Part shown: positions 52,201-61,543 of the stretch, piece after piece | Layout of the letters: each line of letters opens with the position of its first letter | How positions within the stretch are numbered: the first letter of the stretch is position 1 | Assembly: GCA_030407315.1 (NCBI GenBank) | Contig: JALQPE010001029.1 | Span: forward strand, 1-64,000 | Length of the DNA: 64,000 bases | Direction of reading: 5' to 3' | DNA from: Asparagopsis taxiformis | Lineage: Eukaryota; Rhodophyta; Florideophyceae; Bonnemaisoniales; Bonnemaisoniaceae | The notes under the pieces: model-generated | The model's database searches: none | What the model saw: only the letters and a program-made list of their open reading frames with translations | What the model was told of the DNA's origin: nothing | Translations under genes and position numbers: made by a program

Positions 52201-53942
52201 TCGTTGCTACACCCGCTGGATTTGATCTCTACACCGATCACAACAACATAATATTCATCTTTGACCCCCTGTCACTTCTTCCAGACCTCGCTCAAAGCTC
52301 TATCAAGAAAGTTCTGCGATGGGCAGTACGGATGAGTATGTACAACTATGTATGTATTCACATCAAGGGTGAGGATAACGTATGGGCCGATCTATTAGGC
52401 AGATGGTCTGCCCCACCGACACTTCGCCGCCTAATCCATATACCGCCTCTAGTTTCTAGTCAAGACTCGGAATTTGACTGGCCTTCGGACTCTGAAATCA
52501 TGCGTCTACAACAGAAGCATGCAGATTCACGACCAGCTGGCGTAAGGTGCGTAGAAGGAATATGGAAGAATAAGGATGGGATCATATGGATACCGGATGA
52601 CGTGGATGACCTCCACCTCCGCATATGCATAGCAGCTCACACCAGTTGTGGTGGCCATCGTGGCCGAGATGCAACCGAAAGAGCCATCCGTCGGCATTTC
52701 TTCTGGTCCACAATGAAAGCCGATATCAAGACGTTTGTCCAGTCTTGTATTCATTGCATCTCCACAACCAAGGGAGACAAACAGCCACGCCCATTAGGTG
52801 CTGCCCTCCATGGCACCGCACCGAACGACTTACTACAGTTCGACTACTTGGAGATGGCGCCGAGCAAAAGTGGATGCAAGTATATTCTTCTCCTTCGTGA
52901 TGACTTTTCGTCATACTGCTGGCTCATACCATTCGCTTCCGCCAACGCGGAGAATGCCGCTGACGCTGTCATAGAATGGGCCAGTACATTTACTATTCCA
53001 AAGGGACTGATGTCTGACGGGGGTAGTCATTTTAAGAACGAAACAATTCGTCGGGTATGCAAAGGTCTGAAGGCTCCACACCATTTCACACTCCCCTACA
53101 CACCTTGGAGTAATGGGAGTGTTGAGAGGCTTGGGAAAGAAGTCCTGCGAGCTTTTCGATCCATACTATCGGAACTTCGTCTACGGCCTGAAGAATGGCC
53201 AGACCTAGCTCCAATTGTACAGAGTGCTCTAAACAACGCTCCCTCGCCACAACGTCACAACATGGCCCCAATTACTATTTTCTGCGGCTTAAATCCGACT
53301 ACACCAGTCTGCACATTCAAGAGTTCGTCTACCGGAGCGATCATTACGTTAAGAAACGCTCAAGAGGAGCTGCAAAGAAGCCTTTCGTCCGTGCAAGAGA
53401 AGCTCTTTGAGTTGCACCCACTTGTTCATGATTATTTAATGTCAAATCGGCAGCGTGCCCGCATAGCAGTTTCAAAAGGAAAACTTCCTAACTTTTCTGA
53501 AGGAGATTACGTGCTCGTCGCTAGGGAAGAATTCCCTGCTGGCGAGAAACTAAGCTTGCGTTGGAGAGGTCCCCGACGCATAGTGAAAGCACTATCTGAT
53601 TATGTTTACAAAGTTGAAGATCTACGGAATGGCGTCTGTGAAGATGTACACGCATGCAGACTTCGATTCTATTCGGATTCCGCTTTGGACACTACTGCAG
53701 TCTTTCCACACGTCCTGAGTTCAGAGACAGGCATGCAGGTTGCAAGACTGATGGGTCTCGAAAAGACTAAGGATGGGTTAATGGTGCATGTCCGATGGAA
53801 AGGCCTATCACCTAACGACGACACTTTAGAGCCTTTACAAAAGGCCTACGAAGACGTGCCGAGACTTGTTGAGCGACTGCTTGCTCGAGCTTCGGTACCC
53901 CGTGGGTTGGTAGCAGAGGCAAAGGAAGCGCTTGACCTCTGA
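49215..53942 (+). CDS. Gypsy E Gag-Pol polyprotein (1575 aa) with C-terminal chromodomain
   Basis: ATG at 49215 (a second at 49266 is possible). Gag: residues 20-225, with MQDSSAVSRMQSLFVSYHTL. A Cys/His cluster (CPFKLCVPHGKRHYIQYC) is at about 265-282. The protease active site is CDDGSDDSL at about 359. RT has FRFTVDLRPVNKFTV, FYATFDLSTGYWQLPL and LIWLDDILSHH (at about 767). RNase H has LCVYTDASDELWSGI, LEKESFAILATLER and LYTDHNNI. Integrase has HTSCGGHRGR with CIHC, then LQFDYLEMAP (first Asp), GLMSDGGSHFKNE (second) and SNGSVERLGKEV (Glu). A chromodomain, VHVRWKGLSPNDDTLEP, lies at about 1515-1560. The frame is intact and probably competent. The chromodomain places it with chromovirus-like Ty3 elements, where it guides integration to chromatin marks. 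Confidence 0.95.
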   Translation: MSAESGATGRDTRKNVTMSATVDHPRLVKQDPNSIRIFLRLYDQYTNEVLARALQLSGSEQPAEAGNPVDLKFCVEPEYLESAIALGFIPGVLSYRQLDDTTLRAFLDKKAEECKESATLSSLDNFVSKNLKMDMQDSSAVSRMQSLFVSYHTLLRQNGLLWVMDTSPKVAVHHVLSAIRPKTMQSRLKDDLSFAHCRLKKDFKGFMEHALRLAEAFQLIDTGRSSPINEQDTPVSKKSNKAAEKGKESKTASKASKLARFVPLCPFKLCVPHGKRHYIQYCPASNAEQKQEMRRELAERKARDGPAQSTRARNASREQDRKAVSGRLSNRLESKPRDRTGCRITISNGISSIETRGRCDDGSDDSLASRSVAERAVAIGIGTFLDIKPVTLQVALRKGKRAATFKFLKIWKVPRTVLNLSSGPLALLNTSFLVPDDELACEELLLGQPILRHLRIDSQTLLEMHRTALDGADCAPVGNPTIPKGGGKLSRLMVARINQVHNSEIAEDARKPTAQPVDNRKRLDYFNLKNESDPFPDPSLLDPTDSEQQSDIEKSVSDMLTRAHNSGLPEKYHRKLQSIVYSNFDIFRTGLSSGPPADLPPLRIALTKDARPTKIKLRNYSQAQREFLTEFVQKLVQNGLAYPNPTAAWAAAPLLVPKPGPARFRFTVDLRPVNKFTVKHQFPMPNLEHAMSKLVNSKFYATFDLSTGYWQLPLHPDSQECQSFLTPDNVYSPTRVLHGTTNAVAHLQSALTSTIPTNLHSHVLIWLDDILSHHTSVESLLDTIEDIFTMFKKHRIHLHPGKCNLFATSITWCGRLISKHGIRFDPRRLDALRTMAPPTTGAHLQQFLCAMQWVKCCIPCFSTITKSLHDFLQKVYSHAPKRTKSSLSRITLASLGWGEDMHRAFEHCKQALASQVTVSHRDSQKRLCVYTDASDELWSGIITQVHHSEMWKPHAEQQHEPLAFLSGRFNDTQLRWSTLEKESFAILATLERMHWLVATPAGFDLYTDHNNIIFIFDPLSLLPDLAQSSIKKVLRWAVRMSMYNYVCIHIKGEDNVWADLLGRWSAPPTLRRLIHIPPLVSSQDSEFDWPSDSEIMRLQQKHADSRPAGVRCVEGIWKNKDGIIWIPDDVDDLHLRICIAAHTSCGGHRGRDATERAIRRHFFWSTMKADIKTFVQSCIHCISTTKGDKQPRPLGAALHGTAPNDLLQFDYLEMAPSKSGCKYILLLRDDFSSYCWLIPFASANAENAADAVIEWASTFTIPKGLMSDGGSHFKNETIRRVCKGLKAPHHFTLPYTPWSNGSVERLGKEVLRAFRSILSELRLRPEEWPDLAPIVQSALNNAPSPQRHNMAPITIFCGLNPTTPVCTFKSSSTGAIITLRNAQEELQRSLSSVQEKLFELHPLVHDYLMSNRQRARIAVSKGKLPNFSEGDYVLVAREEFPAGEKLSLRWRGPRRIVKALSDYVYKVEDLRNGVCEDVHACRLRFYSDSALDTTAVFPHVLSSETGMQVARLMGLEKTKDGLMVHVRWKGLSPNDDTLEPLQKAYEDVPRLVERLLARASVPRGLVAEAKEALDL

Positions 53943-53952
53943 GAAAGGGGTG

Positions 53953-54379
53953 TGTAGCGTATTATAGAACTACTATCATACTTGAGCAACCAGCGACAAT
54001 AATGGTGTCATCGGTCAAACGCTCCCCCAAGGAGAATGTCAGGAACAGCGAGTGATGTTCTTGATGACGAGTTGTCACATCGGCGACACCGATGTAAGTT
54101 AGTTGTTACGGATGCTGGAAATAGCACTGTCTCGCGGAGACAGTGCCACACGTTGCAACAGAGCGACATATACTAGGCTTAGATTAACTTTCGATCAGAG
54201 ACAGTATTGACAGAGCCAATAGATGCTTCGTCTCGTCGCCAACTAGGTCAAATCATTGACGACGGCAACGACCGCATAGCCATGCCCTGATTAGTATTTA
54301 GTCCGCAAGTAACTTTGCTATTCAGTAAAAAGGTATGGAACATCCACCATCAACACAACGCTCTACCAAGACAACCACA
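53953..54379 (+). repeat. 3' LTR of gypsy E (427 bp)
   Basis: Differs from the 5' LTR by an extra C near 54027 and an extra G near 54093. Confidence 0.92.
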
Positions 54380-54384
54380 CAGTG

Positions 54385-54965
54385 TCAGCAAAACCTACAG
54401 CAACAACACCAATAGTGAACAATAGACTTTAACATCCTTACCAATACCGTTCTCGGCCCAGAACACCACTTGACACATTGAGACGAAGGAATTAAAGAAT
54501 GCAGTTTTACTGCAAGGTTTGCGGGAAATTCACCTAGCCAAACCTGGAGGGTAGGAGTGCTGTAGTCCTTCAGGTGTAACCCTGCCTGCGCATGTAGAAA
54601 ATGGAATTCTACAAGGTCAGCGGGATGGAGGGAGGGTTTTCAACGGAAACGGAGACTGATGTATGGGGGAAAGTGCGATGCAGTCTGGTTCGTTGGAGCT
54701 GGGAGGCGAGTCTGCTTGCTCCTTGACCTGGCGTTAGTGATCGGGCGCTGCTTGGCGATTGCCTCAGTCCTGTTATGTCGCCGTCGGTAATTGGCACTGC
54801 AGCGTCAGCCGTGATTGAATCAATCCCAACCTAGCCCCGGTACAGGGGATGCTCCTCCAATTTTGGGTTGCATACTGTACCCGATATAGAAAGAGGCCCC
54901 GCCAGCTACTCATCGTGCCTGCACTATCGTTTTCATGTTAAAAATATTTTCTGCGCGTCTTGAAA
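54385..54965. other. Flank of element E, no gene recognised
   Basis: No motif in six frames; a 62-codon minus-strand frame at 54609-54797 is unremarkable. Confidence 0.3.
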
Positions 54966-54968
54966 TTC

Positions 54969-54975
54969 TATAAAA
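54969..54975 (+). promoter_or_regulatory. TATA box of the 61-aa ORF
   Basis: TATAAAA in TTCTATAAAAGTAG, 80 nt upstream of the ATG. Confidence 0.55.
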
Positions 54976-55049
54976 GTAGAGGAGGTAGGCGATCCTCATC
55001 GTTCCGACAGATTCCGATATTTGTTTAAAAGCTGTACTTTTTCAAAAAA

Positions 55050-55235
55050 ATGTATACTGTTCTGAAATTAATTGAATTGTTGCGGAACGCTCAGGTCACG
55101 TTGGATTACAATTCACAACGAGGAAAACAAATTGACACTACACAGCGGTTAATGAACAATTTGGCGACGTCCTTGAACATGCGATACCAAAACGACCGTG
55201 ATTCGAGGCAGTCTGTCCTTGCTCTAGAGACTTGA
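55050..55235 (+). CDS. Small helical protein, 61 aa
   Basis: ATG at 55050 preceded by an A run. Product MYTVLKLIELLRNAQVTLDY, then a polar middle, RLMNNLATSLNMRYQNDRDS and end SVLALET. It appears mostly helical and soluble. A good TATA box at the expected distance and a clean ATG make it a plausible real gene. The tail is not that of the micropeptide family. No known family recognised. Confidence 0.4.
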   Translation: MYTVLKLIELLRNAQVTLDYNSQRGKQIDTTQRLMNNLATSLNMRYQNDRDSRQSVLALET

Positions 55236-55344
55236 TATTTTCCACAATGTGTCTTTGTCATTCGAACAACCAAGTTCAGTAAGGCAACTTGTGCCCATTT
55301 TGGTGACTCTATCCATCTCACGAACATCTGCCGACACTAGCACG

Positions 55345-55676
55345 TGTTACGTGGGAGCAGAGAATGGTACCAAGCCAGGTAACCAAAAAGCCGACACTTA
55401 ACATCAGTTGATAGTGTATTGCACCGCAGTGCAGCGTATTGCGTTGACATGCAATGCAGTGCCATCATGTGGAAATAATTTACAGAATGCAAAGGAGACA
55501 AACCAAAGATTTCAGGAGAGTATGGGAGAAAGTAATTATCAACACTGGAACCACTGACAGTATAAATAGGTAGCAATGAAGAGTAGAAAGGGGAGATCAG
55601 GAATGGAGAACGGAGGAAGAGAGAGCAATGAAAGAATAAAGGAGAGGGAGTTTTACTTTCATACCGGTATCTAACA
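55345..55676 (+). repeat. 5' LTR of gypsy F (332 bp)
   Basis: Pairs with 60451-60782; contains TATAAATAGG near 55560 as a likely promoter. The sequence after it (ATAAGTTTAAAC) gave no obvious tRNA match. Confidence 0.92.
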
Positions 55677-55864
55677 ATAAGTTTAAACTTTTTGTGCTTG
55701 TGGACAGGTCTGCAGTGATTGAAATTCATTGTATTGGCTGGAAGACAGTGTGCTCTAATAGGTTGACGCTCGGTGACCAATTCCTGAGCGGCGATAACAG
55801 TTGGCAAGTGGGAAGCGTAAGTGAGGGCGACAATAACATTCAGTGAAACAAGTTTGATAACACG

Positions 55865-56944
55865 ATGGTGAATCCGACTAATACGGAAAGAATCAGTGGA
55901 GTGGAACATAGACTCAATGTACTTGACAATACTGTCGAAGCATTAGTGAATGGAATGGAAGGACTGGAGGGCCGCGTGTTGAAGATAGAGAATTGTATTG
56001 CGGATATTGAAAAGGGCATGACTGCGAACCATAACGAATTGATGAGTATTTTAAGGAGGCAGGGAGCAGCAGAGAATGCGCAATCTGGAATTCGTACCAC
56101 AGTTGTGAAGGAAGAACAAGAGTTTCCATCACAGGTTTTGCCCGAAACACCCTCCAAAGCAAGCAAAGATGAGGCTGTGAGGCTGTCCATATCTGACAAG
56201 ATGAAGATATGGGAGCGAAAAATGACACAGAACAAAGTTTCAGCAGCAGGAGACTACAACTTCCCTTCTGCAAGGCAGGATTTTCACAGGCTGCATGAGA
56301 AGTTTCCGCTCACAGATGACACTGAGCGCGAAATGTCACTTTTGTCATTTGACAAAGCTGCACTGAAAATAGCCAATGCCACCTCAAGAGAATTCCCATC
56401 TATCACATGTTCGGAACTGTGGAATATACTGGAAGACAAGTTGTTCAATGAAACACAAAAGAAGTCTAAAAATACGGCTTTCCTCAATATGAAGTGGGAC
56501 GAGAAACGAGAATCGACGAGTCAGTTTGGCGAGAGAGTTAATGTGCTAGGAACTTCATTGGGACTAGACAAGGACATGATTCAGGCTACTTTTATTAAGG
56601 GTCTACCGAACAGGTTGCAATCATATGCATATACTATCCAAGGAGGATTTGACGAGTTGGTAGCAGCAATGACACATATATCAGCGAACCAGACGCGCTC
56701 AGAGGCTGTGAGGGAAGTTGTCGAAACAAGTATGGGTAGTGCTGTCAAGAGTGACATCAGCCATCAACAGTCTAAGAAATCGACATACAGATGCTTCAGA
56801 TGTAATGATATTGGGCATATGTCATGGGAAAAGGACAAGTGTAAGGCATATACCAGTAGGCTAACCAAAAGTGGACATATGAATAATGGTCAGTTGTCGG
56901 GAAACTGGAATGGGAGAGGTCCACAGCAAAGTATGCGGGATTAG
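55865..56944 (+). CDS. Gypsy F Gag (359 aa)
   Basis: ATG at 55865. An N-terminal coiled-coil region (EHRLNVLDNTVEALVNGMEG) is followed by a capsid-like region with MKWDEKRESTSQFGERVNVL and FIKGLPNRLQSYAYTIQGGF. The C-terminal knuckle is CFRCNDIGHMSWEKDKC, with seven instead of four residues between His and the last Cys. It ends QQSMRD then TAG. The last 57 nt overlap pol in the -1 frame and contain a slippery heptamer. Confidence 0.9.
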   Translation: MVNPTNTERISGVEHRLNVLDNTVEALVNGMEGLEGRVLKIENCIADIEKGMTANHNELMSILRRQGAAENAQSGIRTTVVKEEQEFPSQVLPETPSKASKDEAVRLSISDKMKIWERKMTQNKVSAAGDYNFPSARQDFHRLHEKFPLTDDTEREMSLLSFDKAALKIANATSREFPSITCSELWNILEDKLFNETQKKSKNTAFLNMKWDEKRESTSQFGERVNVLGTSLGLDKDMIQATFIKGLPNRLQSYAYTIQGGFDELVAAMTHISANQTRSEAVREVVETSMGSAVKSDISHQQSKKSTYRCFRCNDIGHMSWEKDKCKAYTSRLTKSGHMNNGQLSGNWNGRGPQQSMRD

Positions 56945-59900
56945 CTCCCGAAGTCAACATAGAGACATTGTGTCATTGTCAGGACACCACAATTAATGAC
57001 TTCCCTGAGATGATATACGACGATACAATGGAAGAGATGTCTGACATTGTTATAGAAGTGCGATTTGATGTGAATGGAACAGAAGTGAGAAAGGTTGCGG
57101 TGGTGGATACAGGTGCATTCTCTATATGGATGGATAAAACCATGTTTAAGTCATTGAATGGAACGTTAATTGAAGATGGTTGTGCTGCATTTGGCGCAGA
57201 TGGAAAGAAGCTAGACATAGCTGGGAAAGGTTATATTGACTTTTCAATATGGGGCTGCAAGATGAGCCAAGAGCCAATTAGGGTGATGAGGAAACTAGCA
57301 AGTGGTCTGCTATTCGGTAGAAGGTTCTGGATGCGGTATATGTTTAAGATGGATCTGGAAACAATGAAAGGATGTATTATGGTTGGTAGCACAAGATATG
57401 AAGGGAGTTTAAGAAGGAAATACATCGAAGATGAAGAAATAAGGGCTGTAATTGAAGATGCTGACGTGGATGCAGAGATAAGAGGAATGGACTTGACACA
57501 ATTCCACAGCACCACGGAGATGCAGGAGAGATTGCGTGGCGTCATTTGGAAACATCGTATGATATTCAAGGAAGTTGGTTGTATCAAAGGGTACAAACAT
57601 GAGATAAAATTGGTGAAGGATGCAGAACCGGTGGTTGTACCAATCAGAAGACGCTCACCGGCCGAACAAGCTGTCGAAGAGAAAATGATGGAGAAACTAT
57701 TACAAAAGGGTATTTTGGAACACTCTGAATCGGAGTGGGCAGCCAACAATGTCTTTGTACCAAAGCGGGACGGTAGCATGAGGTGTACAACAGATTTCAG
57801 AGCATTGAACAGCAGGACTGTCAGCGATCAGCACCCAATGGAATCTGTTAGAGAAACGTTGGATTGGTTGGCTAGTAAGAAAGTATTTACTGCTTTCGAT
57901 CTGAAGGATGGGTATTTCCAAGTACAGCTTGATGAATCTTCTAAGCCTTACACGGCAGTACGAACTGTCAAAGGATTACTGCAGTACACGAGATTGCCCC
58001 AAGGGCTAAAGAACAGTCCTGCAGTGTTTCAGCGATTGGTGAATTTAGTACTGGGAAAATACAAGGGAAGGAGCGTATGGGCCTTTATGGATGATGGTAA
58101 TATTGGTACGATAGACGAGGAGTCACATTTGGAGGAGCTGGATGAGATTCTCACGTGCATGTGGAATGCAGGAATGCGTCTCAAGATCAGTAAGTGTCGT
58201 TTTGGAGTGCAGGAAGTGGAAGTTCTGGGTCATAGAGTAACCGCCAATGGCCTGAAGCCATCTGAAACTCATATTACGGCAATTAGGAATCTGAAGGAAC
58301 CACAGACGCTGACAGAATTACTAAGATTCCTAGGTTTGGTGAATTACTTTGCAACCTTTTTGCCTAACTTCACAAATAGAGCCAAACCTCTGTATGACGT
58401 TTTGAAGGACTCTGGTTGTAATAGGAAGAAACGATGGAGGAATGATTCCCATAACATCATTGATTGGGATAAAAAATGGGGAGATAAGCAGAGGAATGCA
58501 TGGCAAGATCTTAAAGAAGGTTTGTGTGACCCACATGAACTTGCATCACCGGACTGTAAGAAACAAAAGGTGGTGATGACCGACGCGAGTGATTATGGTA
58601 TTGGTGGGGTTCTATTACAGGAGTCTAATAAGGACGAATGGAGGCCAATTGCCTTTACATCACGAAAGCTGAAGGGAGCGGAGCAAAGGTATACTGTAGC
58701 CGAGAAAGAGTGTTTGGCAGTAGTACATGCACTTAAAAAATGGAGGCATCATCTTCATGGAGGCATGCAGTTTACGGTGAAATCGGACCATCAAGCCTTG
58801 AAGTGGCTCATTTCATTAAAGGAGCCTAAAGGAAGACTGGCGAGGTGGATGATTGAGGTGCAGGACTATGATTTTGTGGTAGAGTATGCTCCAGGCCAGT
58901 CATTGGCAGTTGCAGATACGCTGAGTCGTGATTCAGTAACTAATACACGCTGTCCAAGATGCAATGAGCTCATCATGATGATGACAGAGCGGGAAAGGTC
59001 ATTACCTACAGTGGAACAAATCAAAGAAGGCCAACGAACTGAGTTTGAAGACTTGGAAAGACTGATTACGGAAAGAAGCAATTACGTACTGGATGGGGAT
59101 GGACTATTGTGTTTAGCTGAGGGTTCTAGTATGCGCATTATAGTTCCAAAACTACTTATTCCTCAAGTGCTTGATTACGCCCATGGTGCAAGGCCTAATG
59201 GTCATCAAGGTGTATGGAAAACAATGCAATGGGTGGAAAGGAGGTTTTGGTGGAAAGGTTGGAGAAATGATGTATCGGAACGGGTTAGAAAATGCGTTAA
59301 CTGCTCATTACATAGACTGGGTAAGCCAGGTGTGCAGGGAAATATGAAGAAGTGGCACCCGCTGAGAAGATTTCAAGTCGTTGCAGTTGATGTATTGGAG
59401 GTATCTACATCCAATATGAGAGGTACATCAAAAGCTGTTGTAATGGGAGATTTATTCACGAGATTTGTGTGGGCTACTGCAGTGAAGGATGAGCGGGCAG
59501 AGACTATTTCTCAGGTGTTGCTCGATGAGTGGATATTAAGGTTTGGGCCACCAGAAAAGCTGCTGAGTGACAGGGGAAAGACATTTATGAGCGAGATGGT
59601 GCAACATTTGTGTACATGTGTCGGGGCAAAAAAGATATTTACCAGTCCCTATCACCCACAAACTGATGGTTTTATCGAGAGATTTAACCGTACTCTGATG
59701 AAGGACATTCGTGCATATGTGTCAGTAGAGGAAAACGATTGGGTGCAGCATTTGCCAATGGCATGTTTCAGGTACAATACAGCAGTGAACAGTGCCACGG
59801 GAATGACTCCATACAAGGCTGTTTTCGGAGTGGATGCATTTGATTTTGATGCTGAAGCAGGTAGGCGAATGGCCATCGACCAAGAACCAGAAAGTAATGA

Positions 59901-60429
59901 GGAGTTAGCAAGGAGGCTTGCAGAGTTACATTGGCAATTAATACAGAGGGGGAGCAAGGCACGTACAGATGCAGCTAAGCAGTACAATAAGCTAGCAAAT
60001 GCTGTGGAGTTTGAAAAGGGTGATCGTGTTATGGTGTATAATCCTCGCCACCACATGGAGAAAGGGAGAAAACTGCGTACACCATGGATGGGGCCGTATA
60101 TAGTGCAGGAGGTGCTAACTAATGTTTCATATATTGTCAAGTCTGAAGTTGGACTGGATGTCGCTCGGGTGCATGTCAATAGACTTCAGAAGTATGATGA
60201 GGATATATGTGAGACTGGGGATCCTATCGATGGGGTCTTCCCAGACAGTCGAAGAATTATCAAAAGTATAATTGGGGAAAAGATCAGGGATGGCAAACGG
60301 TGGTTCAAGGTGAAACACACCTATGCAAATGGAGCAGAATGGGTCAGTGAGGCAGATCTACCTACGTTAATTGTTGCAGAGTATGACACAATAGTCGCAT
60401 CGAAGGCCATACGCTCTGTGGCAAAGTGA
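56887..60429 (+). CDS. Gypsy F Pol (PR-RT-RH-IN), expressed by -1 frameshift
   Basis: The frame opens after a TAA at 56884-56886 and has no ATG before the protease, so translation must enter from gag. Protease: VAVVDTGAFSIWMDK. RT: MRCTTDFRALNSRTVS, FTAFDLKDGYFQVQLDES and VWAFMDDGNIG (FMDD in place of YxDD). RNase H: VVMTDASDYGIGGVLL, AEKECLAVVHALKKWRHH and VKSDHQALKWL. Integrase: HGARPNGHQGVW with CVNCSLHR, VAVDVLEV (first Asp), KLLSDRGKTF (second) and DGFIERFNRTL (Glu). The C-terminus (GKRWFKVKHTYANGAEWV) is weakly chromodomain-like. All catalytic residues are present, so the element is probably competent. Confidence 0.93.
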   Translation, partial: WSVVGKLEWERSTAKYAGLAPEVNIETLCHCQDTTINDFPEMIYDDTMEEMSDIVIEVRFDVNGTEVRKVAVVDTGAFSIWMDKTMFKSLNGTLIEDGCAAFGADGKKLDIAGKGYIDFSIWGCKMSQEPIRVMRKLASGLLFGRRFWMRYMFKMDLETMKGCIMVGSTRYEGSLRRKYIEDEEIRAVIEDADVDAEIRGMDLTQFHSTTEMQERLRGVIWKHRMIFKEVGCIKGYKHEIKLVKDAEPVVVPIRRRSPAEQAVEEKMMEKLLQKGILEHSESEWAANNVFVPKRDGSMRCTTDFRALNSRTVSDQHPMESVRETLDWLASKKVFTAFDLKDGYFQVQLDESSKPYTAVRTVKGLLQYTRLPQGLKNSPAVFQRLVNLVLGKYKGRSVWAFMDDGNIGTIDEESHLEELDEILTCMWNAGMRLKISKCRFGVQEVEVLGHRVTANGLKPSETHITAIRNLKEPQTLTELLRFLGLVNYFATFLPNFTNRAKPLYDVLKDSGCNRKKRWRNDSHNIIDWDKKWGDKQRNAWQDLKEGLCDPHELASPDCKKQKVVMTDASDYGIGGVLLQESNKDEWRPIAFTSRKLKGAEQRYTVAEKECLAVVHALKKWRHHLHGGMQFTVKSDHQALKWLISLKEPKGRLARWMIEVQDYDFVVEYAPGQSLAVADTLSRDSVTNTRCPRCNELIMMMTERERSLPTVEQIKEGQRTEFEDLERLITERSNYVLDGDGLLCLAEGSSMRIIVPKLLIPQVLDYAHGARPNGHQGVWKTMQWVERRFWWKGWRNDVSERVRKCVNCSLHRLGKPGVQGNMKKWHPLRRFQVVAVDVLEVSTSNMRGTSKAVVMGDLFTRFVWATAVKDERAETISQVLLDEWILRFGPPEKLLSDRGKTFMSEMVQHLCTCVGAKKIFTSPYHPQTDGFIERFNRTLMKDIRAYVSVEENDWVQHLPMACFRYNTAVNSATGMTPYKAVFGVDAFDFDAEAGRRMAIDQEPESNEELARRLAELHWQLIQRGSKARTDAAKQYNKLANAVEFEKGDRVMVYNPRHHMEKGRKLRTPWMGPYIVQEVLTNVSYIVKSEVGLDVARVHVNRLQKYDEDICETGDPIDGVFPDSRRIIKSIIGEKIRDGKRWFKVKHTYANGAEWVSEADLPTLIVAEYDTIVASKAIRSVAK
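56899..56905 (+). promoter_or_regulatory. -1 ribosomal frameshift site (GGGAAAC) of gypsy F
   Basis: In the gag frame it is read as tcG GGA AAC, the exact X-XXY-YYZ phase. It lies inside the gag/pol overlap. After a 6-nt spacer, GGGAG (56912-56916) can pair with CTCCC (56945-56949). The same heptamer is used by some plant luteo/poleroviruses. Confidence 0.7.
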
Positions 60430-60450
60430 GGATAAGCGAGTGAGGCCGAG

Positions 60451-60782
60451 TGTTACGTGGGAGCAGAGAATGGTACCAAGCCAGGTAACCAAAAAGCCGA
60501 CACTTAACATCAGTTGATAGTGTATTGCACCGCAGTGCAGCGTATTGCGTTGACATGCAATGCAGTGCCATCATGTGGAAATAATTTACAGAATGCAAAG
60601 GAGACAAACCAAAGATTTCAGGAGAGTATGGGAGAAAGTAATTATCAACACTGGAACCACTGACAGTATAAATAGGTAGCAATGAAGAGTAGAAAGGGGA
60701 GATCAGGAATGGAGAACGGAGGAAGAGAGAGCAATGAAAGAATAAAGGAGAGGGAGTTTTACTTTCATACCGGTATCTAACA
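60451..60782 (+). repeat. 3' LTR of gypsy F (332 bp)
   Basis: No difference from the 5' LTR seen. Confidence 0.92.
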
Positions 60783-60786
60783 CACG

Positions 60787-61388
60787 CCATCGCCGTCACC
60801 AAGCTTGATGAACTGCTGACAACAACGGCACTCATGGGTGGCATCGGTTTCAGAAATACAAGCGGCAATTCGACACAGCGCAAGGAATGGGAAAGGAAGT
60901 TTGGGATCAAATTTGCTTTTCCAGAGTCAACAACAAAGTAGACGACAACATTGTGAGCATACTCATGCGTGATTCTCATCTGTAATTAAGTAAACTGATC
61001 AGCTCAACGTGCCCGAGCCTCCTCAAGAACAAAACCTTACTTGAATCAGACATACGTCCGTGTCCTATTGAAACGATGTACCCGCGTGGAATATCTGACG
61101 TGTACGCATATTGTCTGCATCAAATTACACAAAAACTAAATTCCCAAATTTTCATTAGATAAGTAGCCTGGTTAGCACTACCGAGTCCTATTTTATTGAA
61201 AACAACTTTATGGTTCTAGGACATAACGAGCACAATTTGTCGTAGCCAGTGTTCTCTTCCAATAGAGCAAGGAAAGATGATGAGTAACAGCGCAGCTTCA
61301 TCTGCATGACTGGGCAGATAAAAGTTACTTCTTGCCCATGCTTTGCTGGGCAAGCCCGCGACGCACTTGATGAATGTAACATTCCCTC
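60787..61388. other. Intergenic, no gene recognised
   Basis: No motif found; an 88-codon minus-strand frame (61188-61454) overlaps the promoter of the next gene and is probably chance. Confidence 0.3.
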
Positions 61389-61390
61389 GG

Positions 61391-61397
61391 TATATAA
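61391..61397 (+). promoter_or_regulatory. TATA box of micropeptide gene 6
   Basis: TATATAA in CGGTATATAAGCC, about 150 nt upstream of the ATG, followed by a pyrimidine-rich leader without another ATG. Confidence 0.6.
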
Positions 61398-61543
61398 GCC
61401 ATCACTTACCTCACTCTTTTCCCATTTCTTTGGGACAGGCATCAAGCGACACACCTCTTCTCTCTACATCTTCAGGACCTTCAAGCACTCTTCACTGATT
61501 CTCAAAGTTTCTCAATTTCATCCGTCGAGCCACACTTCCTGAA

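Larger units (their letters stand above)
48641..54379 (+). mobile_element. Ty3/gypsy element E with chromodomain (5.74 kb)
   Basis: LTRs 48641-49065 (425 bp) and 53953-54379 (427 bp) differ by two one-base indels that I can see. They have TG/CA ends and the target duplication CAGTG (48636-48640 and 54380-54384). One ORF covers gag and pol. The polypurine tract is GAGAAAGGGG before the 3' LTR. I could not match the sequence after the 5' LTR (GTGATCACTTCATCTGCC) to a tRNA. Confidence 0.95.
55345..60782 (+). mobile_element. Ty3/gypsy element F with separate gag and pol (5.44 kb)
   Basis: LTRs 55345-55676 and 60451-60782, both 332 bp and apparently identical. They start TGTTACGTGGG and end TATCTAACA, with the target duplication CACG (55341-55344 and 60783-60786). 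Gag and pol overlap in different frames. A purine-rich tract precedes the 3' LTR (60427-60450). Very young insertion. Confidence 0.95.

Noticed and set aside
55337..55909. 190-codon minus-strand ORF over the 5' LTR of gypsy F and its mate at 60362-60979
   Set aside because: Antisense to the LTR and repeated only because the LTR is repeated.
60830..60870. Minus-strand TDATHE
   Set aside because: Internal, no stop after the motif.
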